From positions 186,001 to 250,000 of the forward strand of contig NZ_JAPIVS010000007.1 of assembly GCF_026239695.1 (NCBI RefSeq): a DNA stretch of 64,000 nucleotides, written 5' to 3'. Numbering within the stretch: position 1 is the first letter of the stretch; every line of letters starts with the position of its first letter. Made by a program: the position numbers and the translations under genes. Below, in pieces: positions 41,919-51,324 of this stretch. A model generated the notes under the pieces. The model was given only the letters and a program-made list of their open reading frames with translations. It had not been told where the DNA came from and did no database searches. The stretch is from Pedobacter sp. MC2016-15. Its GTDB lineage: Bacteria; Bacteroidota; Bacteroidia; Sphingobacteriales; Sphingobacteriaceae.

Positions 41919-42878
41919 TTATTGCCAGGCAACACCGAATAGTTTGTATCCAACCTCTGTACGCAAAAATTCATAATGCTCCTGCTTAGGGTTGCCGCCC
42001 TTCACCTGAATAGTAGTAATGACTTCGAAAACCGGGTACCGGGCTTCATTAGGCTCATCACAATCGGTATAATACGGTCTAAATTCTTTGCTGGTTTGTA
42101 TAAATGGGTTTAGTCTGGAAGGGAAGATCACCGTTTCAATTGCCCTGCTTTGAATCGCCTTCAATTTTATTTTCATCACATCAGCATATTTAGTCCTGAA
42201 CGTGTTTTTTGCATAGGATTTTTCTTTCCCTCTTCTGCTCATACTTTCTACTCTGACCTTATCATACAGCACAAGCTTGCCTGCAATTGCTCCCGGCAGG
42301 AAGCAACCATAGAACCAGTTATTAAACTCCGCTTCGTAATTTAATATGGAGTAATACTGTCCATCAATGGTTTTGAACGAGGTGTAACCCTTCACAGCAG
42401 AAGGCGATTTACAGAGTTTAGCTGAGTACCAGTTTAAGTTTCGTATGAGGTCATCGTCGAGATGATCTGCCACTATTCGTCCGGTACTGTCAATTATTGC
42501 AGTAACCCCATCCCACATCCAATGTTCACACTTTCCGCGCTCATAAGGTTTACCATCCAGGCAAACACGCTTTGCATCATGCATAACCAGCGCCAGACCA
42601 TTATAAAATGGCCTGGCGTCATTAAATTTCGCTGGTATTACCACCTGTCCGCGGCTGCCAAGGAAACCTACCTTGTCTGTGATAGGGTCATGGAATCTGA
42701 TTTTTCCTTCCTGCTCACAATCATAGGTCATATCGAACACATATATGCTATCCAGTCTAACCTTTTTCCCGCTCTTCAAGCGGTAGTGAGTACCTGATGG
42801 GTTTACCTGAGCAACAGATGACGATACCACCATTGCCAGATACAAGAATAAAATAAACAGAAGGAATTTAGGACTCAT
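41919..42878 (-). CDS. Secreted WG-repeat-like protein, function unknown
   Basis: 319 residues from the ATG complementary to 42876-42878, giving the signal peptide MSPKFLLFILFLYLAMVVSS. The longer frame from 42950 would run into the upstream gene and is rejected. The mature protein contains one WG-type repeat (VGFLGSRGQVVIPAKFNDA followed by RPFYNGLALVMHD) and another similar part (WDGVTAIIDSTGRIV). The C-terminal half shows no recognised domain. It sits 10 nt downstream of a small membrane protein gene, so the two form an operon. Export and WG repeats suggest an envelope or surface role, not more. Confidence 0.7.
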   Translation of the reverse strand: MSPKFLLFILFLYLAMVVSSSVAQVNPSGTHYRLKSGKKVRLDSIYVFDMTYDCEQEGKIRFHDPITDKVGFLGSRGQVVIPAKFNDARPFYNGLALVMHDAKRVCLDGKPYERGKCEHWMWDGVTAIIDSTGRIVADHLDDDLIRNLNWYSAKLCKSPSAVKGYTSFKTIDGQYYSILNYEAEFNNWFYGCFLPGAIAGKLVLYDKVRVESMSRRGKEKSYAKNTFRTKYADVMKIKLKAIQSRAIETVIFPSRLNPFIQTSKEFRPYYTDCDEPNEARYPVFEVITTIQVKGGNPKQEHYEFLRTEVGYKLFGVAWQ

Positions 42879-42888
42879 GGCAGGTTGA

Positions 42889-43215
42889 TTAAAAATCAAA
42901 TTTACCTTCAAATAGTTTGCCGACAACAGGCAGTGGTTTAATGGCTTCATTTGATGCAGCGATCACACCCATCAGCAATAGGATGATCGTGAGCAGACCA
43001 ATGACCATAGAAACCACGCTGATCGCAGGAATCACCATCACCAGGACAGAGACTATAACACTGAGAACAATGGAAAGAATGATCAGTCCCAGCGACTGGC
43101 CAAGGTGATATTTTACCAGGGGACTTTTTACAGGGCTTTTTTTGTATTCCAGGTAGGAAACTATCCAGCCGATAATTGTGATGTAGCCGATCATGGCCAT
43201 GCTTTTGTTTGACAT
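42889..43215 (-). CDS. DUF4870-like small membrane protein
   Basis: 108 residues from the ATG complementary to 43213-43215. A longer frame to 43275 adds 20 polar residues unlike the family. It shows MAMIGYITIIGWIVSYLEYK, a short cytoplasmic stretch with KYHLGQSLGLIIL, then two further membrane segments (LSVIVSVLVMVIPAISVVSM, IGLLTIILLLMGVIAASNEA). The pattern and the K.HL.QSL motif are those of the DUF4870 (Tic20-like) family, a group without an established bacterial function. Followed at 10 nt by the WG-repeat protein gene. Confidence 0.78.
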   Translation of the reverse strand: MSNKSMAMIGYITIIGWIVSYLEYKKSPVKSPLVKYHLGQSLGLIILSIVLSVIVSVLVMVIPAISVVSMVIGLLTIILLLMGVIAASNEAIKPLPVVGKLFEGKFDF

Positions 43216-43393
43216 ATGCTTTAGTTTTTGTTGTAAATGATAAAACGAAAGTATTGCCGGGAAGCCGGAAGACAAAAAAATCGGCGCCTACAAGCTATCT
43301 ACAACTTCTTGCTCATGCATCTACAAAATGTCTACAAAACGATAGTAACTATTTGATTATTAAGTTATTTTTATCGGCTTTCAAAGCGATAAG

Positions 43394-43423
43394 TTGTAAC
43401 AAGCTGATAAAATGATATTTTTA
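43394..43423 (+). promoter_or_regulatory. Candidate promoter of the TPR-HTH regulator
   Basis: TTG at 43394-43396, a 19-nt spacer and TATTTTTA at 43416-43423, one base off TAnnTTTG. It ends 5 nt before the ATG at 43429, predicting a leaderless or nearly leaderless mRNA. Confidence 0.4.
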
Positions 43424-43428
43424 CCATT

Positions 43429-45363
43429 ATGCCATTAAAAAAGTGTCTTCCGGTATTCCTGTTTTTATTGATCTGGCTTATCATTTCCCCTGAGGCCTTT
43501 GCGCAGTCCTTAATTATTGATTCATTGAGCAAGGAACTGAAATTTGCCACCGGTAAAGAAAAGCCTATCATCATGGCCGAGCTTGCCCGCGCAAATTTTG
43601 AGAAGGATATCAAAAAATCACTGCGCATATGCCAGGATGCGATCACTATGGCGCAGAAACATCATGATAAAGATGCAGAAGCCTTTTGTTATGCCTCGAT
43701 GGCACATTTGCTCGTGCAGCAAAACCAGGAACAGCGTGCGGAGAAATATTTGGATAGTGCAGTAATGAAAGTAGACCGCAATACAGCGCCGGCAATTGCA
43801 TCTTTTGTCTGGTTTCGGAAAGGATGGCTGGAAGTAGTGCAGGGCAATAATGATAAAGCGATGTCGGCCTTATTAAAAGCTGATCAGCTGATCAAAGACA
43901 CAGACAACAGGCGGGCAATCAATTATAAGGTGCTGATCAATCATTATATGGCCAGTATCTATGCGTACGGCAGCGATACGCTTAAGCAACATAAATATGC
44001 GATTGCCTGTCTTGCGGCCGCCCGCCGGAGTATTTTTGCAGACGACATGCAAACGGGGTACATGACAGTTGCACATAGTTTCTTCTCGGCTTTTGAAAAA
44101 GATATGAGCAAGCATAGTTTGCTGGATTCTTCGCTTGCCTACCACCGCAGAGCCCTCAACTTTTACTCGAGCAACAAAGAAAGGATCTTATTGCAAAGCA
44201 ATGCTTCGGTCACTGCTTTAAATATGGCGAACAGCTATTTCAAGTACTATCCGCCCTCATTCAGGGACAGCAGTTTCAAATATGTGAACCTCGCGCTCAA
44301 AATTGCACGGACTACGAACGGACGCGAGGTAATTGCTAACGGATATGGTATCCTCAGCGAGTATGCCCTGCGTGATAAGGATTTTAAAAGAGCAGAAGAA
44401 TACCTGAGCCTGGGAATTGCAGAACTGGCGACACTATCAAATGGTGTAGACATCACCAGGTCGCGGATGATGCTTGGACTGGCAAATATTGCCGAGAGCA
44501 GCGGAGATCTTAAAAAAGCACTGACTTATTACAAGCAGTACAATGCCTATCATGACAAAGTCTTTGATGTGCAGAAGTTAGCCGTGACACAGCAGCTGGA
44601 AGAGCAATATCATGCGTCACAACGCGAGAATGAGATTGCAAGACTCAAAGAACGCAACGACTACAACAGAAGATTAAACTGGCTGTATGTACTGATAGGT
44701 TCTACAGGTATCATCTCCCTGGGCTTCCTGCTCAGCTCTTATCACTACAAACTGAAAGCCTCCCAGCAGGAGCAGAAGATGGCCAACCAGGAAAGAGAAG
44801 AAGCCGAACTGCTGGCGAAATTACAGCAGGCAGATGCCACACGCCTGATGCTGGAGAAACAGGAGGCTGAACTCAAAGCCGCGTTAAAAGAGGAGGAAAG
44901 TGCCCGCCTGCAGGCCCAGCAGGAACTGCTGCAGGACCGGACCGACTGGCTGGAAAAAGCGTTGCTTGCCGGAACGCTGAAAATCGAAGAAAAAAATACC
45001 ATCCTGGAGATGCTCAAACAGAAGGCCAGTCAGGCAGACTCTCCGGTCATAGCCCGCCAGATTGGCCGCATTGTTAATCAGAACCTGCGGATGGACAAGA
45101 ACTCTGAAGAGTTAAAATCTATAGCCGATATACATCCCGGATTTTTCAGAGCCCTGCAAAACAGTGCCGGAAATACGCTGACAAGATTGGATCTCAAATA
45201 TTGCTCCTACATCGCTATGGGTCTGGAAAACAAAGATATCGCCATACGACTTGGTGTTGAACCAAAGAGCATCCGTATGACGCGCTACCGCCTCAAGCAA
45301 AAACTCAACCTCAGCAAAACAGATAATCTGGATCAGTTTATCAAAACTAGCGGAGAAAATTGA
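43429..45363 (+). CDS. TPR-containing membrane-anchored regulator with C-terminal HTH
   Basis: 644 residues. A signal peptide (about 1-25) precedes a periplasmic array of tetratricopeptide repeats (about 30-390; for example RICQDAITMAQKHHDKDAEA, ERILLQSNASVTALNMANSY, KKALTYYKQYNAYHDK). One membrane helix follows (WLYVLIGSTGIISLGFLLSS, about 418-440), then a Glu/Gln/Lys-rich coiled coil (about 440-525). A LuxR-like helix-turn-helix ends the protein: MGLENKDIAIRLGVEPKSIR. Sensor outside and DNA-binding domain inside on one chain is a known Bacteroidota plan. It lies directly upstream of the SusC/SusD locus and may be a second regulator of it, although it could equally act elsewhere. Confidence 0.82.
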   Translation: MPLKKCLPVFLFLLIWLIISPEAFAQSLIIDSLSKELKFATGKEKPIIMAELARANFEKDIKKSLRICQDAITMAQKHHDKDAEAFCYASMAHLLVQQNQEQRAEKYLDSAVMKVDRNTAPAIASFVWFRKGWLEVVQGNNDKAMSALLKADQLIKDTDNRRAINYKVLINHYMASIYAYGSDTLKQHKYAIACLAAARRSIFADDMQTGYMTVAHSFFSAFEKDMSKHSLLDSSLAYHRRALNFYSSNKERILLQSNASVTALNMANSYFKYYPPSFRDSSFKYVNLALKIARTTNGREVIANGYGILSEYALRDKDFKRAEEYLSLGIAELATLSNGVDITRSRMMLGLANIAESSGDLKKALTYYKQYNAYHDKVFDVQKLAVTQQLEEQYHASQRENEIARLKERNDYNRRLNWLYVLIGSTGIISLGFLLSSYHYKLKASQQEQKMANQEREEAELLAKLQQADATRLMLEKQEAELKAALKEEESARLQAQQELLQDRTDWLEKALLAGTLKIEEKNTILEMLKQKASQADSPVIARQIGRIVNQNLRMDKNSEELKSIADIHPGFFRALQNSAGNTLTRLDLKYCSYIAMGLENKDIAIRLGVEPKSIRMTRYRLKQKLNLSKTDNLDQFIKTSGEN

Positions 45364-45498
45364 GACGAATACACAAAAGGTTGAACAGTAAATAAGAAAC
45401 TCATTCGTTTATTTTGGATTTACCATTGGTGGCAATAACATGATCGTACGCGATTATACATTGTCATGAATTTTATCAACCAAATATAATCCAAACGT

Positions 45499-48400
45499 AT
45501 GAATAAAATTTTTACGCCTATTAAACACAGGAGGAGTCTGAAATCTGTAAAACAAAGCGTCTCTGTGACTGCCTTGATTTCAGGTGTTCTCTTCACTGTT
45601 ATCCTGCCGGGTAAAGCCTGGTCCGCAGAATGGTCCGGAACTCACATCGCAAAACACAGCCTGGCCCTGCAGCAAATTGAAGAGGTTAAAGGTAAAGTTG
45701 CTGACGCCAAAGGTGCTCCGCTGCCAGGGGTTTCTGTTAAAGTTAAGGGTACCAATATCGCGTCCGTAACAGATCAAAACGGAAACTTCAGAATCAGGGT
45801 AGCAGATAAAAATGTAATCCTGACATTCAGCTATACAGGATTTGTTACGCAGGAGAAAGACCTCAGTGCCGGCCTGGAGCTTAACGTTGTACTTGCCGAA
45901 GACAATAAAAACCTGACAGAGGTGGTTGTGGTTGGCTACGGTCAGCAGAAAAAAGCTACTGTTACCGGAGCTATCGCGCGAGCAAACCTCGAAGCTTTCA
46001 GGGATGCCCCAAATACGAATATCGGACAATCCTTACAAGGGGCTGTTGCAGGTTTGAACGTAGGGCCGGTTACACAAGCCGGAAGCACGCCAACAATCAG
46101 GGTAAGGGGTCAGAATACCCTGGGCGGAAATCAGAGTGCGCTGATCATCCTTGACGGGATTCAGTATAACGGTAACCTTTCGGCTATCAACCCTGATGAT
46201 ATCGAATCAATTGACGTATTAAAGGATGCGAGTTCAACAGCAGTTTATGGTGCCCAGGCCGCAAACGGGGTGTTATTGGTCACCAGCCGCAAGGGTAAAG
46301 GTGAACCAAGAATCAATTTTACCACTTCTTATGCTACACAAACACCTTCATCCGATCTGCGACCAATGAACCGTGCCGAATACCTTGAATACGTAAAAGC
46401 ACTCGATCTTACTAAGTCTTATACCAATCCTAACTATGTACAACCAGACATCACGGTTATTGCTGATGGCGGTGTAAAGAATGCAAACGGACTTTTACCT
46501 AATGATTTTAACTGGTTTGATCAGGGAACTAAGAGGGGATATATCAATGAATATGGCCTCAGTGTGTCGGGAGCTTCAGATAAAATCAATTACCTGATTT
46601 CTGCAAACTATACCAATCAGTCTAATTTTATAAAAAATGATCTGTTTAAGCGCAAGAGCGCAAGGGCAAACATCGAAGGAAAAGTGACTGACTGGCTAAC
46701 TGTTGGTGTACAGACTTTTGCCGCATTTAATAACGAAGATGGAGCAGAACCTGACAAAACTACATTGTTTAGAACTTCACCGCTGCTGGTGCCTTATGAT
46801 GCAAATGGCAACGTAATTGTTCAGCCATACAGTACTTCACAGGATATCAATCCTTTTAGTAATTCTGATATAGATAACTTCGAAAGGCATAATTTCTACT
46901 TTGCAAACCTCTATTCGCAGATAAACTTTCCATTTTTGGAGGGCCTATCATACCGGGTAAATTTTGGTAACAATGGGCGGACAGATAATATATATATCGC
47001 TAATCCTTACGGAGCCAGCCAGACCGGAAGTGCATCTAAAAGTACAGAACAGTACTATGATTATACCCTGGATAATATCCTGACTTTTAACCGCAAGATC
47101 AATAAACATGGTATTACAGCAACCTTACTTTACGGCTCAATTGATCGTAGGGACGAAAAAACTGTCGCCAATGCTACGGGCTTTACGCGTTTAACTCTTG
47201 GATATAATAACCTTGGCCTCGGAGCGGTGCAGACTACAGCATCTGATGGATACCGCGAAAGTCTAAACTACCAGATGGCCCGTATCAACTATACTTTCGA
47301 CGACAGATACATCTTTACCGGTACAGTAAGACGTGACGGGTTCTCGGCCTTTGCCGAAAACAATAAATACGCAGTATTCCCATCAGCATCCTTAGGCTGG
47401 ATTGTTACGGATGAATCTTTCTTTAAAGTGCCTGCAGTACAATATCTTAAAATACGTGCTGGATATGGTGTCAGTGGAAATCAGGTGCAACGCTATCGTT
47501 CCCTGGACCAGGTGGCAGCCAGCGGTTACAATTATATATTTGGTGATGGAAACTCCAATACGCAGTTTGGGCAGCGCCTCAGAAATCTGGGCAACCCAAA
47601 CCTGCGTTGGGAGAAAACAAGGGAGCTCAACGTGGGTGCCGACTTTACCTTATTTAAAGGAAGGCTGAGCGGTGCGTTGGATGTGTATTCCCGCCAAACT
47701 AAAGACCTGCTCTTCAATGTTAACATTCCAAGTGTTACCGGATTTGAAACCATTACCAGCAATATTGGTGGTGTATCAAACAAAGGTATAGAACTCACGC
47801 TGACCTCTACAAACATCAACAGAGGAGGTTTCAGATGGAACACGACCTTCAACTTCTCGAGAAATGTGAACAAAATCACTGAATTGCTTGGTAACGGAGA
47901 TTTGATAAACAGTAATTTATTTATCGGTCACTCTATCAACAGTTTCTATGATTACCGATATAACGGTATTTATAACATCGGAGAAACGATCCCGGCAGGA
48001 TATTATCCTGGTACACGCAGGGTGATAGATACCAATGGTGATGGGGTTGTTAACACGCAGGACAGGGTGATTGTAGGTTCTGCAGACCCGGCATTTCGTT
48101 TCAGCGTGCTGAACTCATTTGATTATAAAAACTTCACCTTTAGTTTTTTTATCAACTCTGTACAGGGTGGGGGCAGTGGATACCTTGGGGATAATTCACA
48201 ATCACTCATCCTCAATGATAACAATATCCGATGGAATAATATAGCTGGTATCGACTGGTGGTCGCCAACGAACCCGAACGGAGAATATCCAAGGTCACAA
48301 GTTTCGCCAACATTCAATCCACGCTATTTTAAATCCCGCAGTTTTGTTCGTCTGCAGGACATTACATTGAGCTATAAATTTCCAGAGCCACTGCTCAAAT

Positions 48401-48561
48401 CTATGCGCATGAAGGGATTGAGCATCTTCGCCAGTGGCAAGAACCTGGTCACCTGGACCGACTGGAAAGGTTGGGATCCTGAGATTGCTGACGGCGGTCT
48501 GAATATGGGTGCCAGACCTTTGCTCAAAGGTGTTTCAATTGGTCTAAACGCAACATTTTAA
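45499..48561 (+). CDS. SusC/RagA family TonB-linked outer-membrane protein
   Basis: 1020 residues. After a long N-terminal signal region (to about residue 43) come a carboxypeptidase-regulatory-like domain (EEVKGKVADAKGAPLPGVSV to LNVVLAEDN, about 61-135) and the TonB box TEVVVVGYG (140-148). A plug domain (GQSLQGAVAGLNVGP, IRVRGQNTLGGNQSALIILD, DASSTAVYGAQAANGVLLV) and a 22-strand barrel ending in a strand with terminal Phe (SIGLNATF) follow. It imports oligosaccharides across the outer membrane using TonB energy with the SusD partner 9 nt downstream. It is the first gene of the polysaccharide utilisation locus. Confidence 0.96.
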   Translation: MNKIFTPIKHRRSLKSVKQSVSVTALISGVLFTVILPGKAWSAEWSGTHIAKHSLALQQIEEVKGKVADAKGAPLPGVSVKVKGTNIASVTDQNGNFRIRVADKNVILTFSYTGFVTQEKDLSAGLELNVVLAEDNKNLTEVVVVGYGQQKKATVTGAIARANLEAFRDAPNTNIGQSLQGAVAGLNVGPVTQAGSTPTIRVRGQNTLGGNQSALIILDGIQYNGNLSAINPDDIESIDVLKDASSTAVYGAQAANGVLLVTSRKGKGEPRINFTTSYATQTPSSDLRPMNRAEYLEYVKALDLTKSYTNPNYVQPDITVIADGGVKNANGLLPNDFNWFDQGTKRGYINEYGLSVSGASDKINYLISANYTNQSNFIKNDLFKRKSARANIEGKVTDWLTVGVQTFAAFNNEDGAEPDKTTLFRTSPLLVPYDANGNVIVQPYSTSQDINPFSNSDIDNFERHNFYFANLYSQINFPFLEGLSYRVNFGNNGRTDNIYIANPYGASQTGSASKSTEQYYDYTLDNILTFNRKINKHGITATLLYGSIDRRDEKTVANATGFTRLTLGYNNLGLGAVQTTASDGYRESLNYQMARINYTFDDRYIFTGTVRRDGFSAFAENNKYAVFPSASLGWIVTDESFFKVPAVQYLKIRAGYGVSGNQVQRYRSLDQVAASGYNYIFGDGNSNTQFGQRLRNLGNPNLRWEKTRELNVGADFTLFKGRLSGALDVYSRQTKDLLFNVNIPSVTGFETITSNIGGVSNKGIELTLTSTNINRGGFRWNTTFNFSRNVNKITELLGNGDLINSNLFIGHSINSFYDYRYNGIYNIGETIPAGYYPGTRRVIDTNGDGVVNTQDRVIVGSADPAFRFSVLNSFDYKNFTFSFFINSVQGGGSGYLGDNSQSLILNDNNIRWNNIAGIDWWSPTNPNGEYPRSQVSPTFNPRYFKSRSFVRLQDITLSYKFPEPLLKSMRMKGLSIFASGKNLVTWTDWKGWDPEIADGGLNMGARPLLKGVSIGLNATF

Positions 48562-48570
48562 TATTACGTC

Positions 48571-50247
48571 ATGAAGAAGTTATTAGCTATATTAATTATA
48601 CTTACACTCGGTACCGCTTCCTGCAAAAAGGATTTTCTGACCGAAAAACCAATTTCATTCCTCAGCGGATCAAATGCTTTTATTACCTATAAAGATTTTA
48701 CAGCCTCTGTAATAGATCTCTATGTACTTACCCGTGCTGAATTTTACAGTGCCAACGAAAGCCGGCCTTTTGATTACATCTACGGAACGGATCTCGTATT
48801 TGACGGCGAACCGGGAACAGACAGGCATACCAATATGATTGCTGCCTATAATCCCACAGGAAATATTGCCAGTGATCACTGGAGGAGACTCTTCAAAATT
48901 GTCGCCGAAACCAATACGATTCTGGCGCGTATGCCACAATCTGAGCTAACGGATGCACAAAAAACATTGATTGAAGCCCATGCCAGATTCTTCAGGGGAC
49001 TGGCCTACCGTACATTAACTTACCTGTATGGAGGAGTACCACTGTCTCTGGAAGAAGTGACTTCACCAAAAACGGATTATGTGCGTGCAACTAAGGAAGC
49101 ATGTCTTAACCAGGTAATTACAGACCTCACTTTTGCAGTGACCAACCTTCCTGCGATCACTGCGGTGCGCGATGGGGAAATCAGTAATGTAGCCGCTTCT
49201 CATCTGCTCGCCGAGGTTTACCTGGCGGCAGGCAAGTACCAGGAAGCTGTTGATGCCGCCACAACGGTCATCGGCAATGCCAACTTGGGTCTAATGAGAA
49301 CCCGTTTCGGATCTAGGTCTACCGTTACGCCGGGCGATGTCTACTGGGATCTTTTCCAGCAGAAAAACCAGAACAGAACTACCTATGGTAATAGAGAAGG
49401 TATCCTGGTGGTGCAGTTTGAAACCGATGTGATCGGCGGTGGTGTACTATCCACTAACAGAGATTCCAGTTATATGCTGGAAAGACACCATGCACCTTCA
49501 GTACGTGATATTTTTGTGAACTCAGCGGGTACGACTACCAATGTCCCTACTTTCCTGTGGCCGAATAATGATTATTCTGGTGGCAGAGGTATCGGATGGG
49601 CAGTATCTACAAGTTACTTTATGAATGATATCTGGCAGAGTGATTTCAGAAATGATATCCGTAATGCGAACCATAACTTTGTGCGTGATTATACCTGCAA
49701 TAACAGGGCCTCAGATATGTTCGGTAAGGTCATCTCCACCTCCAATCCTCCAAGAGGAATCACGGTTCCTTCACGTGCTTTCTATGCTTACCAGAGTAAA
49801 GCAACCACACCTTTTGATCATCCTACACAGTTGATTCAGGATGCCGCAACGGGCCTGCTCAAACCTGCCGCAGGTGCCACATTCACTGATCAGTACCTGT
49901 TCAGGCTGGCAGAAACTTACCTGATCCGTGCAGAAGCGTATATGCGCCTCAACAATCTGGGCAATGCTGCAGCGGATATCAATGTGATCCGTACAAGGGC
50001 TAATGCTACACCAGTGCTGCCTGCCAATGTGAATATCGACTACATCCTCGATGAGAGAATGCGCGAGCTGGGTGTGGAAGAAAAAAGGCGACTGACGCTG
50101 GGACGTTTAGGATTGCTGTACGACCGTGTGAAAAAATGTAACCCTTACTATAAAGATATGCTGCCGACCTATAACCTTTGGCCAATCCCTGCGGGAGAGA
50201 TCGAGAGGAATAAGGACGTAGTATTAACACAAAACCCAGGCTACTAA
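48571..50247 (+). CDS. RagB/SusD family nutrient-binding outer-membrane lipoprotein
   Basis: 558 residues with a lipoprotein signal and C18 in the lipobox GTASC. The SusD-like N-terminal region (DFLTEKPISFLSGSNAFITY) is followed by helical TPR-like units (QSELTDAQKTLIEAHARFFR, LAEVYLAAGKYQEAVDAAT). The C-terminal RagB domain (DQYLFRLAETYLIRAEAYMR, IDYILDERMRELGVEEKRR) ends NPGY. This protein caps the SusC channel and binds the glycan. The stop codon overlaps by one base the start of the GH43 gene (TAATG), so the two are translated together. Confidence 0.96.
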   Translation: MKKLLAILIILTLGTASCKKDFLTEKPISFLSGSNAFITYKDFTASVIDLYVLTRAEFYSANESRPFDYIYGTDLVFDGEPGTDRHTNMIAAYNPTGNIASDHWRRLFKIVAETNTILARMPQSELTDAQKTLIEAHARFFRGLAYRTLTYLYGGVPLSLEEVTSPKTDYVRATKEACLNQVITDLTFAVTNLPAITAVRDGEISNVAASHLLAEVYLAAGKYQEAVDAATTVIGNANLGLMRTRFGSRSTVTPGDVYWDLFQQKNQNRTTYGNREGILVVQFETDVIGGGVLSTNRDSSYMLERHHAPSVRDIFVNSAGTTTNVPTFLWPNNDYSGGRGIGWAVSTSYFMNDIWQSDFRNDIRNANHNFVRDYTCNNRASDMFGKVISTSNPPRGITVPSRAFYAYQSKATTPFDHPTQLIQDAATGLLKPAAGATFTDQYLFRLAETYLIRAEAYMRLNNLGNAAADINVIRTRANATPVLPANVNIDYILDERMRELGVEEKRRLTLGRLGLLYDRVKKCNPYYKDMLPTYNLWPIPAGEIERNKDVVLTQNPGY

Positions 50248-51290
50248 TGAAAGTTAACTTCTGTTTCCTCTTTTTGTTTATGCTGACATTTTCTGCGGTT
50301 GCGCAGCAAAAAAATCAGTCCACATTCACCAACCCGATTTTACCATCGGGGGCCGATCCATGGATCATTCATAAGGATGGCTATTACTATTATGCCAATG
50401 CTTCGGGAAATGGTTTGGCGCTGAGGAAAACGAAAAACATTACCGACCTGCGCAATGCGCCTGTAAAGAAGGTGTGGACAGCGCCGGCGACAGGCCTGTA
50501 CTCCAAAAACATATGGGCGCCGGAAATTCACTTCCTGCAGGGCAAATGGTACATGTACTTTGCTGCTGATGACGGCAGGAATGATAACCATAGGATGTAT
50601 GTCATCGAGAATGCCTCTAAAGATCCTATGCAGGGCGAATGGATTTTTAAAGGACAAATCAAGGATGCCAGTAATAAATGGGCCATCGATGGCTCAGTGT
50701 TTAACCATAAGGGGCAGCTGTATATGATCTGGTCGGGCTGGGAGGCTGACAAAAACGGGCAGCAGGATATTTTCATTGCGAAGATGAAAAACCCATATAC
50801 GCTGACTGGCCCCCGGGTGAAGATCTCAAGCCCGCAGTTCGATTGGGAGAAAATCGGAGACCTCAATGATCCTGTAAACCCACCACATGTAAATGTGAAC
50901 GAAGGTCCGGAAGTGCTGGTGCACGACAATAAGTTATTCCTGATCTTCTCAGCTAGTGGCTGCTGGACAGATCATTACACGCTGGGGATGCTGACCGCCT
51001 CTGCCAATGCCGATCCGATGGACCAGCGCTCATGGAAGAAGCACCCCAGGCCGGTTTTCAGCACGAGTAAGGAAAACAGCGTGTACGCCCCGGGACATAA
51101 CAGCTTTTTTAAATCTCCTGACGGGAAAGAAGACTGGATACTTTACCATGCCAACCCTGCCCCGGGCTGCGGTTGCGGCGGTAAACGCTCTCCACGCATG
51201 CAAAAGTTTAGCTGGAACAAGGATGGAACACCAAATTTCGGTATACCCGTAAAAGAAGGAACAGCATTGCCAGTGCCTTCGGGCGTTTAA
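50247..51290 (+). CDS. Glycoside hydrolase family 43 (arabinosidase/xylosidase-type)
   Basis: 347 residues with a signal peptide (to about A19-Q20). The five-bladed propeller of GH43 has its three acidic catalytic residues: D37 in SGADPWIIH (base), D148 in WAIDGSVF (pKa modulator) and E219 in VNEGPEV (acid). Other GH43 segments are APEIHFLQGKWYMYFAADD and YMIWSGWE. The family removes alpha-L-arabinofuranose or beta-xylose from side chains or short chains; which one cannot be decided. The C-terminal Cys/Gly-rich end (GCGCGGKRSPRMQ) resembles the GH43 subfamily often found beside SusD genes. It lies in the operon with SusC/SusD. Confidence 0.93.
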   Translation: MKVNFCFLFLFMLTFSAVAQQKNQSTFTNPILPSGADPWIIHKDGYYYYANASGNGLALRKTKNITDLRNAPVKKVWTAPATGLYSKNIWAPEIHFLQGKWYMYFAADDGRNDNHRMYVIENASKDPMQGEWIFKGQIKDASNKWAIDGSVFNHKGQLYMIWSGWEADKNGQQDIFIAKMKNPYTLTGPRVKISSPQFDWEKIGDLNDPVNPPHVNVNEGPEVLVHDNKLFLIFSASGCWTDHYTLGMLTASANADPMDQRSWKKHPRPVFSTSKENSVYAPGHNSFFKSPDGKEDWILYHANPAPGCGCGGKRSPRMQKFSWNKDGTPNFGIPVKEGTALPVPSGV

Positions 51291-51324
51291 CTAATGAACT
51301 AAAAGAAACACAATTGAATAAACT

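Noticed and set aside
42879..42950. Extended start of the WG-repeat-like protein
   Set aside because: It would overlap the end of the DUF4870-like gene and put 24 residues ahead of a good signal peptide.
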